From positions 17,810,677 to 17,874,676 of the forward strand of contig JAJEKV010000011.1 of the NCBI GenBank assembly GCA_021234155.1: a stretch of DNA of 64,000 nt, in the 5' to 3' direction. Below, piece after piece: positions 1-10,214 of the stretch; the stretch's first letter is position 1, and every line of letters starts with the position of its first letter. Under the pieces are notes generated by a model. That model ran no database searches and was not told the DNA's origin. It saw nothing but the letters and a program-made list of their open reading frames with translations. Position numbers and translations under genes: made by a program. The DNA comes from Isoetes taiwanensis. Lineage: Eukaryota > Streptophyta > Lycopodiopsida > Isoetales > Isoetaceae.

Positions 1-718
1 ACCGCTCCAAATCTTTAATTTCTGCCTCCAACTCACAGTTTGGATTAAGCTTGAACTCCTCCTGTTTTGTAGCCAAATCATTTATGGTCTGTCTTAAACT
101 GTTCTCAGCCTCTTCCAACATCATTTTCTGTAATTCAGAGGCCTTCTCATTGCCTTTCAGCTCACTTCCTACTGCTTCCAGATTCTTTGTGATAAGTAAA
201 ACTGATTTTCCAATCTCCTGTACTGCATTCTCTAAGGTTTTTATGTTTTCATCACATGCACTGATATCATTTGATCCAGCTACCACCTTTGGCTTTGCCT
301 TCATTGGGGTTTTCCTAACATGTGCTACAACATCTGCCTCTGTTTTTACTTGTCTATTGTTGTGGTATCTTTGGCATTGCACAGCAAATGCAGCCCAGTT
401 TACTTTGTGTTCCTCAGGTGCAAGTATTGATCTAGTGCAATTTTCAAATGCAAAAGCAAGGGCCAGTTGCTTTCTTACTTCTTTGTTGTGACAATTCTTG
501 TAGATTTTTCGGCAGAGTGTTTCCAACTTCTCTTGAAGATGCTCCTTTGCACAGTGCCATTTTATCTTTCCCTTGTTCAACTTCTTTGTCCAAACAGAAT
601 CCCAATCTCGATCTGTGACATTATTTTCCAACCAAGCTTCTTCCTCGTGGGGCTTCACCCCCGAATTGCACAGACCTCTGATGCTGTGAAAATCATCCGC
701 GCTCCATGCCTCCATCAT
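1..718 (-). CDS. Unidentified coding region with coiled-coil C-terminal part, cut by window edge
   Basis: The minus strand is open from a TAA at 809-811 to the window edge. The first ATGs are at 718 and 715, giving at least 239 codons without a stop. Residues about 20-110 look globular and rich in Trp, Cys, Lys and His (motifs such as WLENNVTDRDWDSVW and NWAAFAVQCQRYHNN). Residues about 150-239 are a heptad-like, Glu/Lys/Leu-rich stretch that should form a coiled coil (for example LQKMMLEEAENSLRQ). Amino-acid composition and the lack of stops favour real coding over chance. I do not recognise the family. It lies next to the truncated end of the retrotransposon, so it may belong to another mobile element or to the host sequence the retrotransposon entered. 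The C-terminus is outside the window. Confidence 0.5.
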   Translation of the reverse strand, partial: MMEAWSADDFHSIRGLCNSGVKPHEEEAWLENNVTDRDWDSVWTKKLNKGKIKWHCAKEHLQEKLETLCRKIYKNCHNKEVRKQLALAFAFENCTRSILAPEEHKVNWAAFAVQCQRYHNNRQVKTEADVVAHVRKTPMKAKPKVVAGSNDISACDENIKTLENAVQEIGKSVLLITKNLEAVGSELKGNEKASELQKMMLEEAENSLRQTINDLATKQEEFKLNPNCELEAEIKDLER

Positions 719-862
719 CAACAGTGAAACACTGATCTGAGTTTTCGCGCCCAGGGGAAAAGGAGGGAGAAGGGCGTGACGGGCTTCGACGTCCGCGAGT
801 TTCAGCACTTAAAGTGCTTAAACGCTTCGCCAAAAGTTGTACCCCACTAGCGATTTTACACC
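719..862 (-). pseudogene. Possible continuation of the hAT transposase C-terminus
   Basis: On the minus strand directly beyond the truncated LTR end at 863, one frame reads GVQLLAKRLSTLSA. This resembles the helix before the dimerisation motif of plant hAT transposases (pattern LxxLAxRxLSxxxSS). The hAT reading frame at 11053 stops just after a Trp-Trp motif, which in that family comes roughly a dozen residues earlier. The retrotransposon would then sit inside the hAT gene. The expected CERNW-type motif is not readable after it, so the link is tentative. Confidence 0.25.
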
Positions 863-2085
863 CAGAGGTATAACCTGGCGTTGGCTGGCATAGAACAGTG
901 GCTAGGGTTGTCCACTCCATCCGCCCCTCCTGTGCACACTTTGCAGATGGGTCGATTCACGCTATGGCTTCGCTATAGCCTTCCAGAGATGCCGGCTCAA
1001 GGTATCACCCTACGAGCCTACTCCAGGGTTCATGACGCCCCGGTCCGACGAGGCAGGTCAAGGAAGCGTCCCCTTCCAGGATCATAGTGGTTCCATGGGT
1101 GAGCTAGAGAATACGTGCCGCATCAGCGACCCCCGCATCCGTACCCAACTTACTCACCCGAAATCTACTCAAAGTGCAAGGTGCCCCATACGGGTCACAC
1201 CTCTACACCCAGGGAGTGTCAGACCCATACCCGGCCCTCTACGTGACTGGCTATCAGGCCTAGCCCACTGTAGGAGTCTCAGGAGCCTTTTATGTTCATG
1301 CAAGACCCCACCCCCACTTCACCACTGCGTCCCTTCTTTGGTGCTAAGCCATGCCATAGCATCTACGACCCGGTGGTCTCTTGTACACAGGCCGCATCAA
1401 ATGGGAAATACAGGGATCAACCTAGGAGCATACTACTAAACATGGCTCAGAGGTCTCTACCCCCCTTAATTCCCCCATTTCTAGAGTAATACTATGCAAA
1501 GAACTATCAATCCATCCTTTAAGAGCAAGACCAGAATCAGAAATAAAGAGAACTCACCTTTGCAATCAAGGGTTAGTTCCTACAAGTAAAGCACAAAGAG
1601 AACAGAAGAAATAAACACTACAAGTGCCCAACAGGGGCGCTACTCTAGAGATATCGAGCTACACTAACCTCCCACCTGAGTTCCTGCTGGATCCGTTGTC
1701 ATTTGGTGCTTCCATCTTCCCTGGACTTGGCGCTCAGCTCTGGACACACAGGTAAAGGTGCTTGGCAAGGTGGGCGCTCAGCTGCTGCTCCTCTTGATCG
1801 ATTTTGGGAGTCAATTAGGGATAGGGGTCAAGTTGATGGCCCAATTTGGAAGTCCCCATGCTGGCCAATCGATTTAAGCCAGGTGGCGCCTTCCCAAAGC
1901 ATTAATTAAACTAATAATTAATCCATTTAGACATTAATTCCCTAATCATAGGTTATTACCCTTGATCTAATTTAATTCCTTTTAGGTCAACCCCCTAGGT
2001 TACAATACCCCATGGTGGTGTACCTTTACTGGGTGACGTGTCAATGTATTTATACGTATACCGTATAAATACATGGAACGTCACA
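863..2085 (-). repeat. 3' LTR, lacking its last ~380 bp
   Basis: On the minus strand the LTR starts TGTGACGTTCC at 2085, directly after the polypurine tract. It runs to 863, where similarity to the other LTR stops abruptly. The segment 863-1317 matches 10598-11052 over 455 bp with no indels. The expected end (…CGTCACA, seen at 10215) is missing. Close to the LTR start there is a 13-bp inverted repeat around 2045-2075 containing TATAAATA, a possible TATA box. The LTR termini TGTGACG and CGTCACA are inverted copies, which supports this boundary. Confidence 0.8.
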
Positions 2086-2100
2086 TTCTCCCCTCCTTAG
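2086..2100 (-). other. Polypurine tract
   Basis: On the minus strand CTAAGGAGGGGAGAA directly precedes the LTR start TGTGACG. Position and purine content are those of the plus-strand primer site of LTR retrotransposons. Confidence 0.8.
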
Positions 2101-2729
2101 AATTAATGTTGTCCTCAGCATTGGGGTTAGTTAATCAGAGACAGTTACTTGAAGAAACTGAAATAGAGAAAGTATACTTAAGAAAGGAAAATAACTCATT
2201 ATTTCGGACAATAATACATTGAAGCTGAAAATATATCAGAGTACAAGAACCAAGGTGCATTTTACAGACTTATGATCAAAAAAAGTTTAAGGACTAAAGT
2301 CCTATTTCAAAACATCATAAACAACGAAAATTAACACATGTAGACAAAACGGATCTGCAAAAGTCGGGCCATCAGCAACCCTCTATGCATGGGCAGGTCA
2401 CGAACTGCTTACTGGCCCGCACATGTCAATATATCAGTATATATGAATAATATAAATAGATTGTGGTTGAAGGGACCACCTCCCCCTCCACCCCATCCCA
2501 TAATAACTAAAAGAAAACCCTATCTACAAGGGAACCTGTCATGTCTATGGTTTGCAACTCATTGCGGCATAAGGAATGGTCAAGTTCCCATTATAGCTGA
2601 GATGAACGCGGCCTATCAAGTATATGCTTTCCAAGCAATTCGCGGTCATGCCCACATTGACAATACACCACGTCCTAGAGAACACGAAGGTGATCTCATC
2701 ATCGGCAACTATTAACAGAGACGATGCAT
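2101..2729. other. 3' untranslated part of the retrotransposon
   Basis: About 630 bp between the pol stop and the polypurine tract. I see no domain in any frame. Open frames here lack recognisable composition. Confidence 0.5.
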
Positions 2730-3210
2730 CTACCCCTCTATTGCATGATTTCGGCGCATCAAGCCTTGAAGCTTACCGCCGGAAGCGGGGTTGATAGCAT
2801 CGTTGATGGTGTGGCCCTGAGAGTCCCGCATGAAGTCCGGATAGTGCTTCTCAAGGTCTATCTTCATCACCCAGGTAGCATCCTCAACTGGTAAGTGTTT
2901 CCACTTAACCAAGTATTGCAACATTTGAGTCCTTCTGGTTTGTTTATAAGCTCGATCAAGAAGAGCTTCAAGCAGTATCTCCAGCTGCTCTTCTGTCATT
3001 TCTAGGAGGGTTGGGGTATCCAAAACCTCCTCTGGATCAGGGGTGTGTTGCTTCAGAAGACTCACGTGAAAGACCTTGTGGATCTTCAGGCGGGGTGGCA
3101 AATCCAAGCGATATACCTGTTCTCCAACACGTTCAATGATCATGAACGGCCCAGCCCATCTGGGTGCAAGCTTCTTGCAGTTACCAATCTTAAGCTTGGC
3201 TTGTTTTACC
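2730..3210 (-). CDS. Integrase C-terminus (GPF module) and chromodomain, frameshifted from pol
   Basis: This frame follows the pol ORF after a frameshift near 3190-3210. It reads [18 protein letters not shown], the GPY/F module of Ty3/gypsy integrases, then the [12 protein letters not shown] segment typical of its end. A chromodomain follows, with [16 protein letters not shown] showing the aromatic and Trp positions of the methyl-lysine cage region. In chromoviruses this domain helps direct the integrase to chromatin. The ORF is open upstream to 3350, but only the part after about 3210 continues the pol homology. A short tail follows the chromodomain. Confidence 0.85.
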
Positions 3211-5916
3211 TTCCTGACGACTGCGTGTAGCCAATAGGTAACCACGAACTTCTTCAACCAAAGCTTGCATTTCCAAGAAGAGTTGTTGAGAAACCTCCAC
3301 TTTAGAAACGGGGTTATGCCATGTGTCTGGAGTAAGGCATTGATAACCATAATTTATCATGAAGGGAGACATTCTGGAAGACTCCTGCTTCATGCTGTTA
3401 TAGGCAAACTCGACCAGATAAATATAGTCGGCCCATTGCGATTGCTTACTCCACACATAACTGCGTAGCATATCCTCTATAATACGATTGGTACGCTCTG
3501 TTTGACCATCCGTCTGAGGATGATATGCCGTACTCATGGCAAGCTTAGTCTGGATGGTGGCAAAGAAATCTTTCCAGAATGCACTTACGAATTTGGGATC
3601 CCTGTCGGATACAATAACTCGGGGCATCCCGTGCAATCTGAAGATTTCCCTTGCAAATAGCAACGTGGTATCGAAGGCTGTATCCGTGGTACGACATGGC
3701 AAGAAATGAGCCATTTTCGACAATTTGTCGATCACTACCATCAATGCATCATATCCACGGAGAGTGCGTGGAAGGCCCACAATGAAATCCATGGTTATCA
3801 CTTCCCACTTAGCGTTGGGCACATCCAGAGGTTGCAACTCTCCTGGAATCCTTAATTGCTCAGCCTTGGTTTGCTGACACACCTGGCACTGCTTAATATA
3901 CCTAGCAATGTCTTTCTTCATAGAAGGCCAGAAATAACTGGAGCGAATCTTGAAGTAGGTCTTCATAAAACCTGCATGTCCAGCTATAGGGCTGTTGTGC
4001 GTGTCATGGAGAATTAGCTTACGCACTCCCGAAGTCTCAGATACGCACAACTTATCCTTGTAATATAACAAGTGGCCCTCCTTCTTATACGAACGGAAAA
4101 CTTCACGTTCTTTATCTGTGCGTGCCTCCTTATTCAAACTATCCCAAACATCACGGAACTCGGGATCTGTGGCCAGGGTCTGCCCTATCTGTTTCCCAAA
4201 CTCACTGGTGAGCGTGGAAATTGCATTACAATGGGTTCGCGTTACCAGGGGATGGCGTGACAACGCATCGGCAACCACATTGTGTTTCCCAGGCTTATAC
4301 ATAATCTCAAAATCATACTCCTCCAAAAATTCCATCCACCTTCTCTGACGGCGATTGAGATTCGGGTGGGTTGATAGGTAGCGGAGACTCTGATGATCCG
4401 TATCAAGGCGGAATCTTCTACCAAGAAGGTAGTGTCTCCATATTTGCAAAGCGCGAACGACAGCCAAGAATTCCTGATCATGGGTAGGGTAGCGCTGTTC
4501 TTTGTCATTCATCTTCTGAGAATCGTAGGCTATAACCCTTTCTTCTTGCATGAGAACTCCGCTGGTAGCAGTCCTGCTGGCATCTGTTGCTACTACCTTG
4601 TCCTTCTCTGGATCCGGCAATGTGAGGACTGGTGCTAATGTCAAAGCATCCTTAAGCTTCTGGAAACTATCCTGGATCTTTGTTTTCCAATGTTCCATCC
4701 AATCCTTGATTTTCTCATGCTTTCTAAGGTCGGTAAGAGGTGCTGCAATCTTTGCAAAATCCTTAACAAATTTCCGGTAATATCCTGCCAATCCTAAGAA
4801 ACTTCTGACTTCTGACACATTACCTGGAATAGGCCAATCCCTCACTGCCTCTATCTTTGCTGGATCTGTAGCAATTCCCTCTGCTGAAATGATATGTCCC
4901 AAATAATCCACCTTGGGAGTGGTAAACTTACATTTAGAGAACTTGGCAAAGAGCTGATGACGTCTTAGCTTTTGTAGGGCCAAGCGAAGATGGGCCTCAT
5001 GCTCCTTTAAAGTTTTACTATAGATGAGAATGTCATCAAAGAAAATAACAACAAAGTCATCCAAGTATTGGCGGAAGACATCATTCATTAACCGCATAAA
5101 AGTCGCGGGGGCATTAATTAATCCAAAAGGCATAACGGTAAACTCATAATGCCCATATCTAGTGCGAAAAGCAGATTTATGAATGTCCTCCTCTTTAATT
5201 CGTATTTGATGATACCCGGAGCGTAAGTCAATCTTTGAGAAGTATCTGGCCTCTTGCAACTGGTCCATAAGATCGTCTGCTCTAGGCAAAGCATAGCGAT
5301 TCTTGATGGTATGCTTATTGAGCTGCCTATAATCAATACACATCCTCAAGGAGCCATCCTTTTTCTTAACAAAAAGGATTGGAGCGCCAAAAGGCGAAAC
5401 ACTAGGCCGAATGAAACCTAGGTTTAGTAACTCCTGAAGTTGCTTCTTAAGCTCTGCCAACTCTGGGGGACTCATGCGATACGGGGCCTTGCTGGTAGGC
5501 TTAGTACCTGGTTCTAAAGCTATCTCACATTCTACCCCTCTAAAAGAAGGAAGCTTCTGGATCTCATCTGGGAAAAGATCGCTAAATTCTCGGAGAAGAT
5601 TAGCAATCCCTTCTGGCAAGGTGTCGATTACTTGCTTCTGCTTAGCATCTGACTCAATGGAGGCAAGTCTAATGACGCAGAGGAGCTTATCCTTGCGTAT
5701 AGCTTTTTCTAACTGTCTGATGGACATAGACTGCATAATAGGGTTGAACGGATCACCTTTTATAGTCACGCGGGCTCCATTAGCGGCGTTGAAGGTAACT
5801 TCTCGTTTCTCGCAGTCTATATCCTTTGCAGATGCCAAGAATTCCATACCAACAATAAGATCATATTTGCCAATATCCATTATCTCGGCACCCAAGGCAA
5901 CTGGTGCACCTGGCAA
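3190..5916 (-). CDS. Pol polyprotein: protease end, reverse transcriptase, RNase H, integrase
   Basis: The 908 codons are open after the TAG at 5917-5919. The first ~60 residues hold the C-terminal half of the aspartic protease ([10 protein letters not shown]). Reverse transcriptase follows: [35 protein letters not shown] and the active-site block [11 protein letters not shown], in which FFDD takes the place of the more usual FIDD or FVDD. RNase H shows VVATDAS and TDHQSLRYL. Integrase has the HHCC zinc site ([16 protein letters not shown]) and the D,D-35-E residues in [17 protein letters not shown] and QTERTNRI. The frame ends in an early stop at 3190, and homology continues in the next frame. 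The ORF opens with TTG directly after an in-frame TAG, so it belongs to the same frame as the gag-protease ORF and is probably not started independently. Confidence 0.92.
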   Translation of the reverse strand: MPGAPVALGAEIMDIGKYDLIVGMEFLASAKDIDCEKREVTFNAANGARVTIKGDPFNPIMQSMSIRQLEKAIRKDKLLCVIRLASIESDAKQKQVIDTLPEGIANLLREFSDLFPDEIQKLPSFRGVECEIALEPGTKPTSKAPYRMSPPELAELKKQLQELLNLGFIRPSVSPFGAPILFVKKKDGSLRMCIDYRQLNKHTIKNRYALPRADDLMDQLQEARYFSKIDLRSGYHQIRIKEEDIHKSAFRTRYGHYEFTVMPFGLINAPATFMRLMNDVFRQYLDDFVVIFFDDILIYSKTLKEHEAHLRLALQKLRRHQLFAKFSKCKFTTPKVDYLGHIISAEGIATDPAKIEAVRDWPIPGNVSEVRSFLGLAGYYRKFVKDFAKIAAPLTDLRKHEKIKDWMEHWKTKIQDSFQKLKDALTLAPVLTLPDPEKDKVVATDASRTATSGVLMQEERVIAYDSQKMNDKEQRYPTHDQEFLAVVRALQIWRHYLLGRRFRLDTDHQSLRYLSTHPNLNRRQRRWMEFLEEYDFEIMYKPGKHNVVADALSRHPLVTRTHCNAISTLTSEFGKQIGQTLATDPEFRDVWDSLNKEARTDKEREVFRSYKKEGHLLYYKDKLCVSETSGVRKLILHDTHNSPIAGHAGFMKTYFKIRSSYFWPSMKKDIARYIKQCQVCQQTKAEQLRIPGELQPLDVPNAKWEVITMDFIVGLPRTLRGYDALMVVIDKLSKMAHFLPCRTTDTAFDTTLLFAREIFRLHGMPRVIVSDRDPKFVSAFWKDFFATIQTKLAMSTAYHPQTDGQTERTNRIIEDMLRSYVWSKQSQWADYIYLVEFAYNSMKQESSRMSPFMINYGYQCLTPDTWHNPVSKVEVSQQLFLEMQALVEEVRGYLLATRSRQEGKTSQA

Positions 5917-7331
5917 CTACATCTTAAGGTTAATGCGACGGCCATGAGTGTGTCTGATCTTACCACTGGCTAAAGTGACAGGCTTTGGTCGGTGCTGCAG
6001 AAGTAACACACTAGGGTTAACTGATGAGGCAGCTAATGACGCTATCTCTGGAGGAACATTTGTAGCTAATGGCGCTGCAACCAGGAGACTCAAATTCATC
6101 CAAGAGCCGATGTCGTGGTCAAATACTGCAATGGCCAGATCACGATTCACCAGGATGACCTGCTCGAGGTTAGTGGGCAACTTCTTATGGCCGACCCTAA
6201 GTGCCCATACAGCCGCCTCTGCTTCAGGTGCAATTGCTTTAGCAAAGAAGAGGACTTGCCTGCTTGTAAAAGCCGACAAGAAGAACAGGGTAATATGGCA
6301 TTTCAACCCCTCAACAGTCGGATGGGTTGAAGAAGTCAATTCAGACTCCAAGTTCTGGGGCAGTTCCTCTTCCTTAGCAAAATCTTTCTCCTCCTGAGCG
6401 TACTGGCCTTCATCACATAGATCTTCCATAGTTGGGTCGTCTTCTATCTTGACGACGACATCATTGATGTTGGGAACATGTGGGGCCGTAGCGTGGAAAA
6501 CCGATTCAGGAATTGAGGACGGAGTACCCTGAATCATTAACTGCCGTAACGATAACAGAGTGTTGATAGGCTCAACATCAAGAGGCTGATAGTTGAGTAG
6601 TCGATGTATCTCCGGCTCATATACGGGACGAGAATAATCGATGAAGTCATTTTGACCCTGACAATACTCGGCCAGCTCATAAAGGAGATGAACCGTCTTT
6701 TGCTTGCCCTTATTGGCGATATGCTGATATGCCCATTGAATATCGCTCAGCAGCAAGTAATCTTGATCTCCAACTTTAATAGTAGGAAGCGAACCTAAGC
6801 CAACAAGAGCTTGGCCCTTACTACGAGGTAAAGGTTTCTCTGTGGCCAATTTCTTCCATCTTACAAAGTCGGCATAACTTATCTGCTCATCCTCCTCAGG
6901 ATCTGGGGGAAGTGGGGACTTGGCTTGCTCTAAGGCCGTGTCGTACCGTCAACATACCTATCCATGATAAGGGCAAAGGCAAACTGGGCCTCAAAGTACA
7001 GCAGCTCGTTAGAGCCACAGTCAATAATGGGGGCGTGCTTAGCACGTCTGACAATGCCCTTAAGAATATCATAACTGTGACGGTCATCCCCAAACATGTG
7101 CCCTAAGATATCCCTATGGAGATAGGGTTGAGGCGGCTCTCCGAGAAACTCTGCTTGGGGCAGGATTTCTTCGTCATAAAACTCCAGAAAAAGGTTATAA
7201 TGGGGATTTGCACGCATATTGTCGATGAGGTCGACTCTACACTGCAACATGGGATCCAAAAGAGGGTATGGAACCTGGGGATCCCATTGCTCACCTCCCA
7301 TGTACCATGCTAAGCGCCTAGCGTAATCCAT
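5917..7331 (-). pseudogene. Gag-like protein and N-terminal half of protease, frameshifted and TAG-interrupted
   Basis: Starts with ATG at 7331 (MDYARRLAWYMGGEQW). The frame runs to about 6945, where a one-base shift moves the continuation to the frame that ends with TAG at 5917-5919. The first ~330 residues hold acidic and aromatic-rich sequence without a CCHC zinc knuckle. I recognise no standard capsid motif, so the gag label rests on position. The end resembles a retropepsin start: AVFDHDIGSWMNL at the place of the usual hydrophobic D-[ST]-G-[AS] loop, then a PVTLASGK strand. The TAG falls inside the protease domain, between this part and [11 protein letters not shown] stop there would separate the two halves of one folded domain, so it reads as a mutation and not as a designed gag-pol readthrough site. 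Confidence 0.6.
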
Positions 7332-7580
7332 TGCGGAGGAAGGAAAATAGGAGGAGGAAGAAAACGGAAGGAATAAGAAATGAATGAAAACCCTAAAGTG
7401 AATGTTACTTTTAAACTTCCGGGCACGGCGTTCGAGGCGCCAGCTAATTATTTTTATTATATTTTTTTTTTCTAATATACATACATAAAAGAAAGAAGAT
7501 CACAGTTGGAATAAGAAGTCAAAACAGGATTCATATTAATATATCGGGTTACATATATACAAAAATGTTATTTTACATAG
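7332..7580. other. Spacer between histone ORF and gag-like ORF
   Basis: About 250 bp, AT-rich in the middle (a T-rich run near 7460-7472), with no reading frame of note. It could hold a splice acceptor or an internal start for the downstream ORF, but none is evident. Confidence 0.4.
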
Positions 7581-8936
7581 TCACGGCCGTTCCCCACGGA
7601 TCCGGCGTGCTAGCTGAAGGTCCTTTGTCATTATCGTCACTCGCTTAGCATGGATAGCACATAAATTGGCATCGCTAAAGAGGGCCACCAAATAGGCTTC
7701 GGCCGCTTCCTGGAGTGCTAGAATTGCATGAGTCTGAAACCGGAGATCCGTCTTAAACTCTTGAGCAATCTCTCGGACCAAACGCTAGAAGGGAAGTTTC
7801 CGTAGCAAGAACTCGGTAGATTTCTGATACTTCCTTATTTCCCTAAGTGCCACGGTGCCAGGCTTGTAATGATGCCTCCTCTTAGGCTGGGGTGGGGCTT
7901 CGGGAATAGTTTTCCCCGCTGTCTTTGGATGCCGGGCCTTCCGGATGATTTCGTCCCGCTGGTTGTCCCCAGCAGCCTTGGTGACACCACCCCGAGCCTT
8001 GAGCTGATCCCTGTACTGAGCACCCGACTTAAGGGGCGTCTTCTTCAGTTTTCGGCGATGAAAAGAAACATTCGGAGGTGGCGGATCTTGACGGTCTCGT
8101 TCCTGTTCTTCTTTCCTAAGCCGCTCCTTAACTGCCTCTGTTGCCTCTCTCGCCCTCTGCTCTGCTTCATCCTGCATTCTTTTCCTAATCTGCTCCTGTT
8201 CTAGCTACTGTGTATGGAGGGTATCTTCACGAAGTTTAGCAGCCTCCTCTGCCAACTGGGCTGCCTTTTGTGATTGCGCCAGGAGTGTTGCCTGCTCTTC
8301 TGCTTGTTTCTCCCTGGCTATCCGAACATCCGTTCTTCGTTTAAGCTCCAGGAAATACCGTGGAGGGTTGGCCTGCATGTCCTGCTCGACAGCCCGCTGG
8401 AACTGATCGGTGAAAAATGGGGGTGTTCCAGCTTCCCAAATGATACGATTTGTCTTCTCCTCATACGAAAAAGATGGGATGGTGTATGACCCCCTATTAA
8501 AGAGGCACATCCCGTTACCGAGATAACGGTACCCTGAAGCTGGGTCATCGGCTGCAAGCCATTGTAGGTCCGCTGCTTGTGCCATTTGAAGGATCTTATG
8601 GGCCTGCATTTGTATGGCCTCGGCTTCAGCTTGCTCATCCCCTTCCAGTGGAAAGAACCGTGTATATTTCTGGACACCATCTTCCTGTTCAACTACGGTG
8701 TACGTTTCCTGGATGGCGTTAAGCTTGTATACGAAGCGCTCGTTATAGCAAAAGAGCGGGTATGGTATCCTAATCCCTTCATAAAAACGTTTAACAAAAT
8801 GCTCCAATAACTCCTCAATTTTAGCCTCTTCTTCTGGCGATGGGTTAGGGCGTGGTAAAAGTTCGGCCATCAGAGACTCTATAGGAGATCGAGAGTAGCG
8901 GGGCATGCGCTTGTATACCTGCTTGGCTTCCTCCAT
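7581..8936 (-). pseudogene. Retrotransposon ORF with coiled coil and C-terminal histone H3 fold
   Basis: One frame runs from ATG at 8936 (upstream TTG at 8981) to TGA at 7581, interrupted by TAG at 8205-8207 and 7785-7787. Residues 1 to ~190: unidentified, aromatic-rich globular part. Next comes a Gln/Glu/Ala/Lys-rich coiled coil of ~90 residues, then a basic linker. The last ~100 residues are histone H3: [18 protein letters not shown] (alphaN), LLRKLPF[12 protein letters not shown] (alpha1), KTDLRFQ (loop 1), [14 protein letters not shown] (alpha2), [13 protein letters not shown] (loop 2), [13 protein letters not shown] (alpha3). The second TAG replaces the invariant Gln of KLPFQRLV. Loop 1 has no insertion, unlike typical CENH3. 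The upstream tail keeps scraps of the H3 tail (KSGA, QL, VTKAA) but is longer and divergent. Host H3 is a core nucleosome protein. The role here is unknown; it may bind chromatin or DNA or package the element. Confidence 0.9.
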
Positions 8937-8989
8937 CCTTAATAGGTGGGCGCTTGGTGGGCGCTTGGGAGAGAAAGGCAAGGAATGAG

Positions 8990-10201
8990 GTTTGGCTATG
9001 GGGGGGAGACTAAAAATTTGAAACTGGCGGAAACCCTGCTACGGCCGCCAGGAGCGTCCGGGTACCCCCTGCCCGCCACTTAGGGTTAGGGTTTTTTTTT
9101 TTTTTTTTTTTTTTTTTAAGGGTGGCGAGCAGACCCTATCCCGACCCCGGGGGGTGCACCTATCCTATAGGGGATATGCCACCTGCGTACATAGGGTTGT
9201 AAAAAAACCCCTATATACGACACTTTTTTAATCAAAAACCCCTACCATATGATTTTCAAATTTTGCATGCATATACCCCCTCCCAAATTTATACGTCATT
9301 TATCAATTAAAAAACCCCTCGTATACGACCTTCTGTGAACATTACATATACCCCCAATATGTATACATATCATCCGTTTTCTATCATGTATGGAAGATCA
9401 TTATAATCACTCATGAACACAAATTCTTCTAATTAATACTTAATGCCTAAATGTAGTAAGCATGATACTTGCACGTACATTTAGAACAATTAGAGCAAAA
9501 TTGCATTCATCATTAAGCTTGAATTGAATCTTGTAAGCCACAACAACACAGAACTAGCAATAGACAGCTGGTACATCTGCAACCTGTGGCAGCCAAATTG
9601 TTTCAGCATTTGTGACCCATCCTCCAAACAAGATGAAAAAAATCTCAAGAGGAAGCCAAATCGTTTTCAAATTTGTAATCCCATCCAAGGAAAAAAAACG
9701 AGTAGAACAAAATAAAAACATTACTAGTAATCTTAGTGTTGCAATCGGATTGATGCCTCTACGAATAGGCTGCCAAATCACTAAGCCCTCTCCGTATATC
9801 ATACCATGTTCGGTTCCCCACCATGGAGCACCCCTCTCCGTTAGTGTACGAAGAATTCAAAAAAAGAGAGTACATTGTACCGTAGGTATACATACTACGA
9901 ACCCACAAAAGTAACCCCTTCATGTTTACGCACGTGGTTTGGGGGGTTCTTCTGAGTGACTCCCCCTTGTCCCGACCTCGCCACCATTGCCAACAACACT
10001 CGGGTACCCCCTGCCTGCCACTTAGGGTTAGGGTTTCGCACCGGGTACACATACCAATATTAGACTTAAACCACATTAAATCAATCATGATGGCATCTAC
10101 TACACCACCCAAATCTCATCTACTCCAAAATCCTCACTCACTACTAACGATCTAACGAGTTAGTATGTGGCCAGTGCAATAGTTTGGTTTCCCAAAACCA
10201 T
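8990..10201. other. Retrotransposon 5' leader
   Basis: About 1.2 kb between the PBS and the histone ORF, with no convincing ORF on the minus strand. It holds a 28-base T run ending near 9117 and two copies of a ~36-bp segment (about 9059-9094 and 10002-10036) that each include TTAGGGTTAGGGTTT. Those few telomere-like units are probably incidental. Long leaders are common in plant LTR elements and usually carry packaging signals, which cannot be seen directly here. Confidence 0.5.
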
Positions 10202-10213
10202 GCTCTGATACCA
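10202..10213 (-). other. Primer binding site for initiator tRNA-Met
   Basis: The minus strand reads TGGTATCAGAGC, complementary to the 3' end of plant initiator tRNA-Met. It lies one base from the LTR end (…CGTCACA at 10215), as expected for a minus-strand primer site. It fixes both the orientation and the inner boundary of the 5' LTR. Confidence 0.92.
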
Positions 10214-10214
10214 C

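Noticed and set aside
5917-5919. Programmed gag-pol UAG readthrough
   Set aside because: The stop lies inside the protease domain, and the same frame has two other TAGs in the histone ORF, one at an invariant residue. Decay is the simpler explanation.
6115-6330. Plus-strand Cys-rich ORF resembling a zinc knuckle
   Set aside because: It is antisense to the protease/gag frame of the retrotransposon and lacks the CCHC spacing.
7581-8936. CENH3-type centromeric histone
   Set aside because: Loop 1 is of canonical length and the helices follow ordinary H3; only the tail is divergent.
9060-10036. Interstitial telomere repeats (TTAGGGTTAGGG)
   Set aside because: Only about two units at each of two sites, both part of a longer duplicated leader segment.
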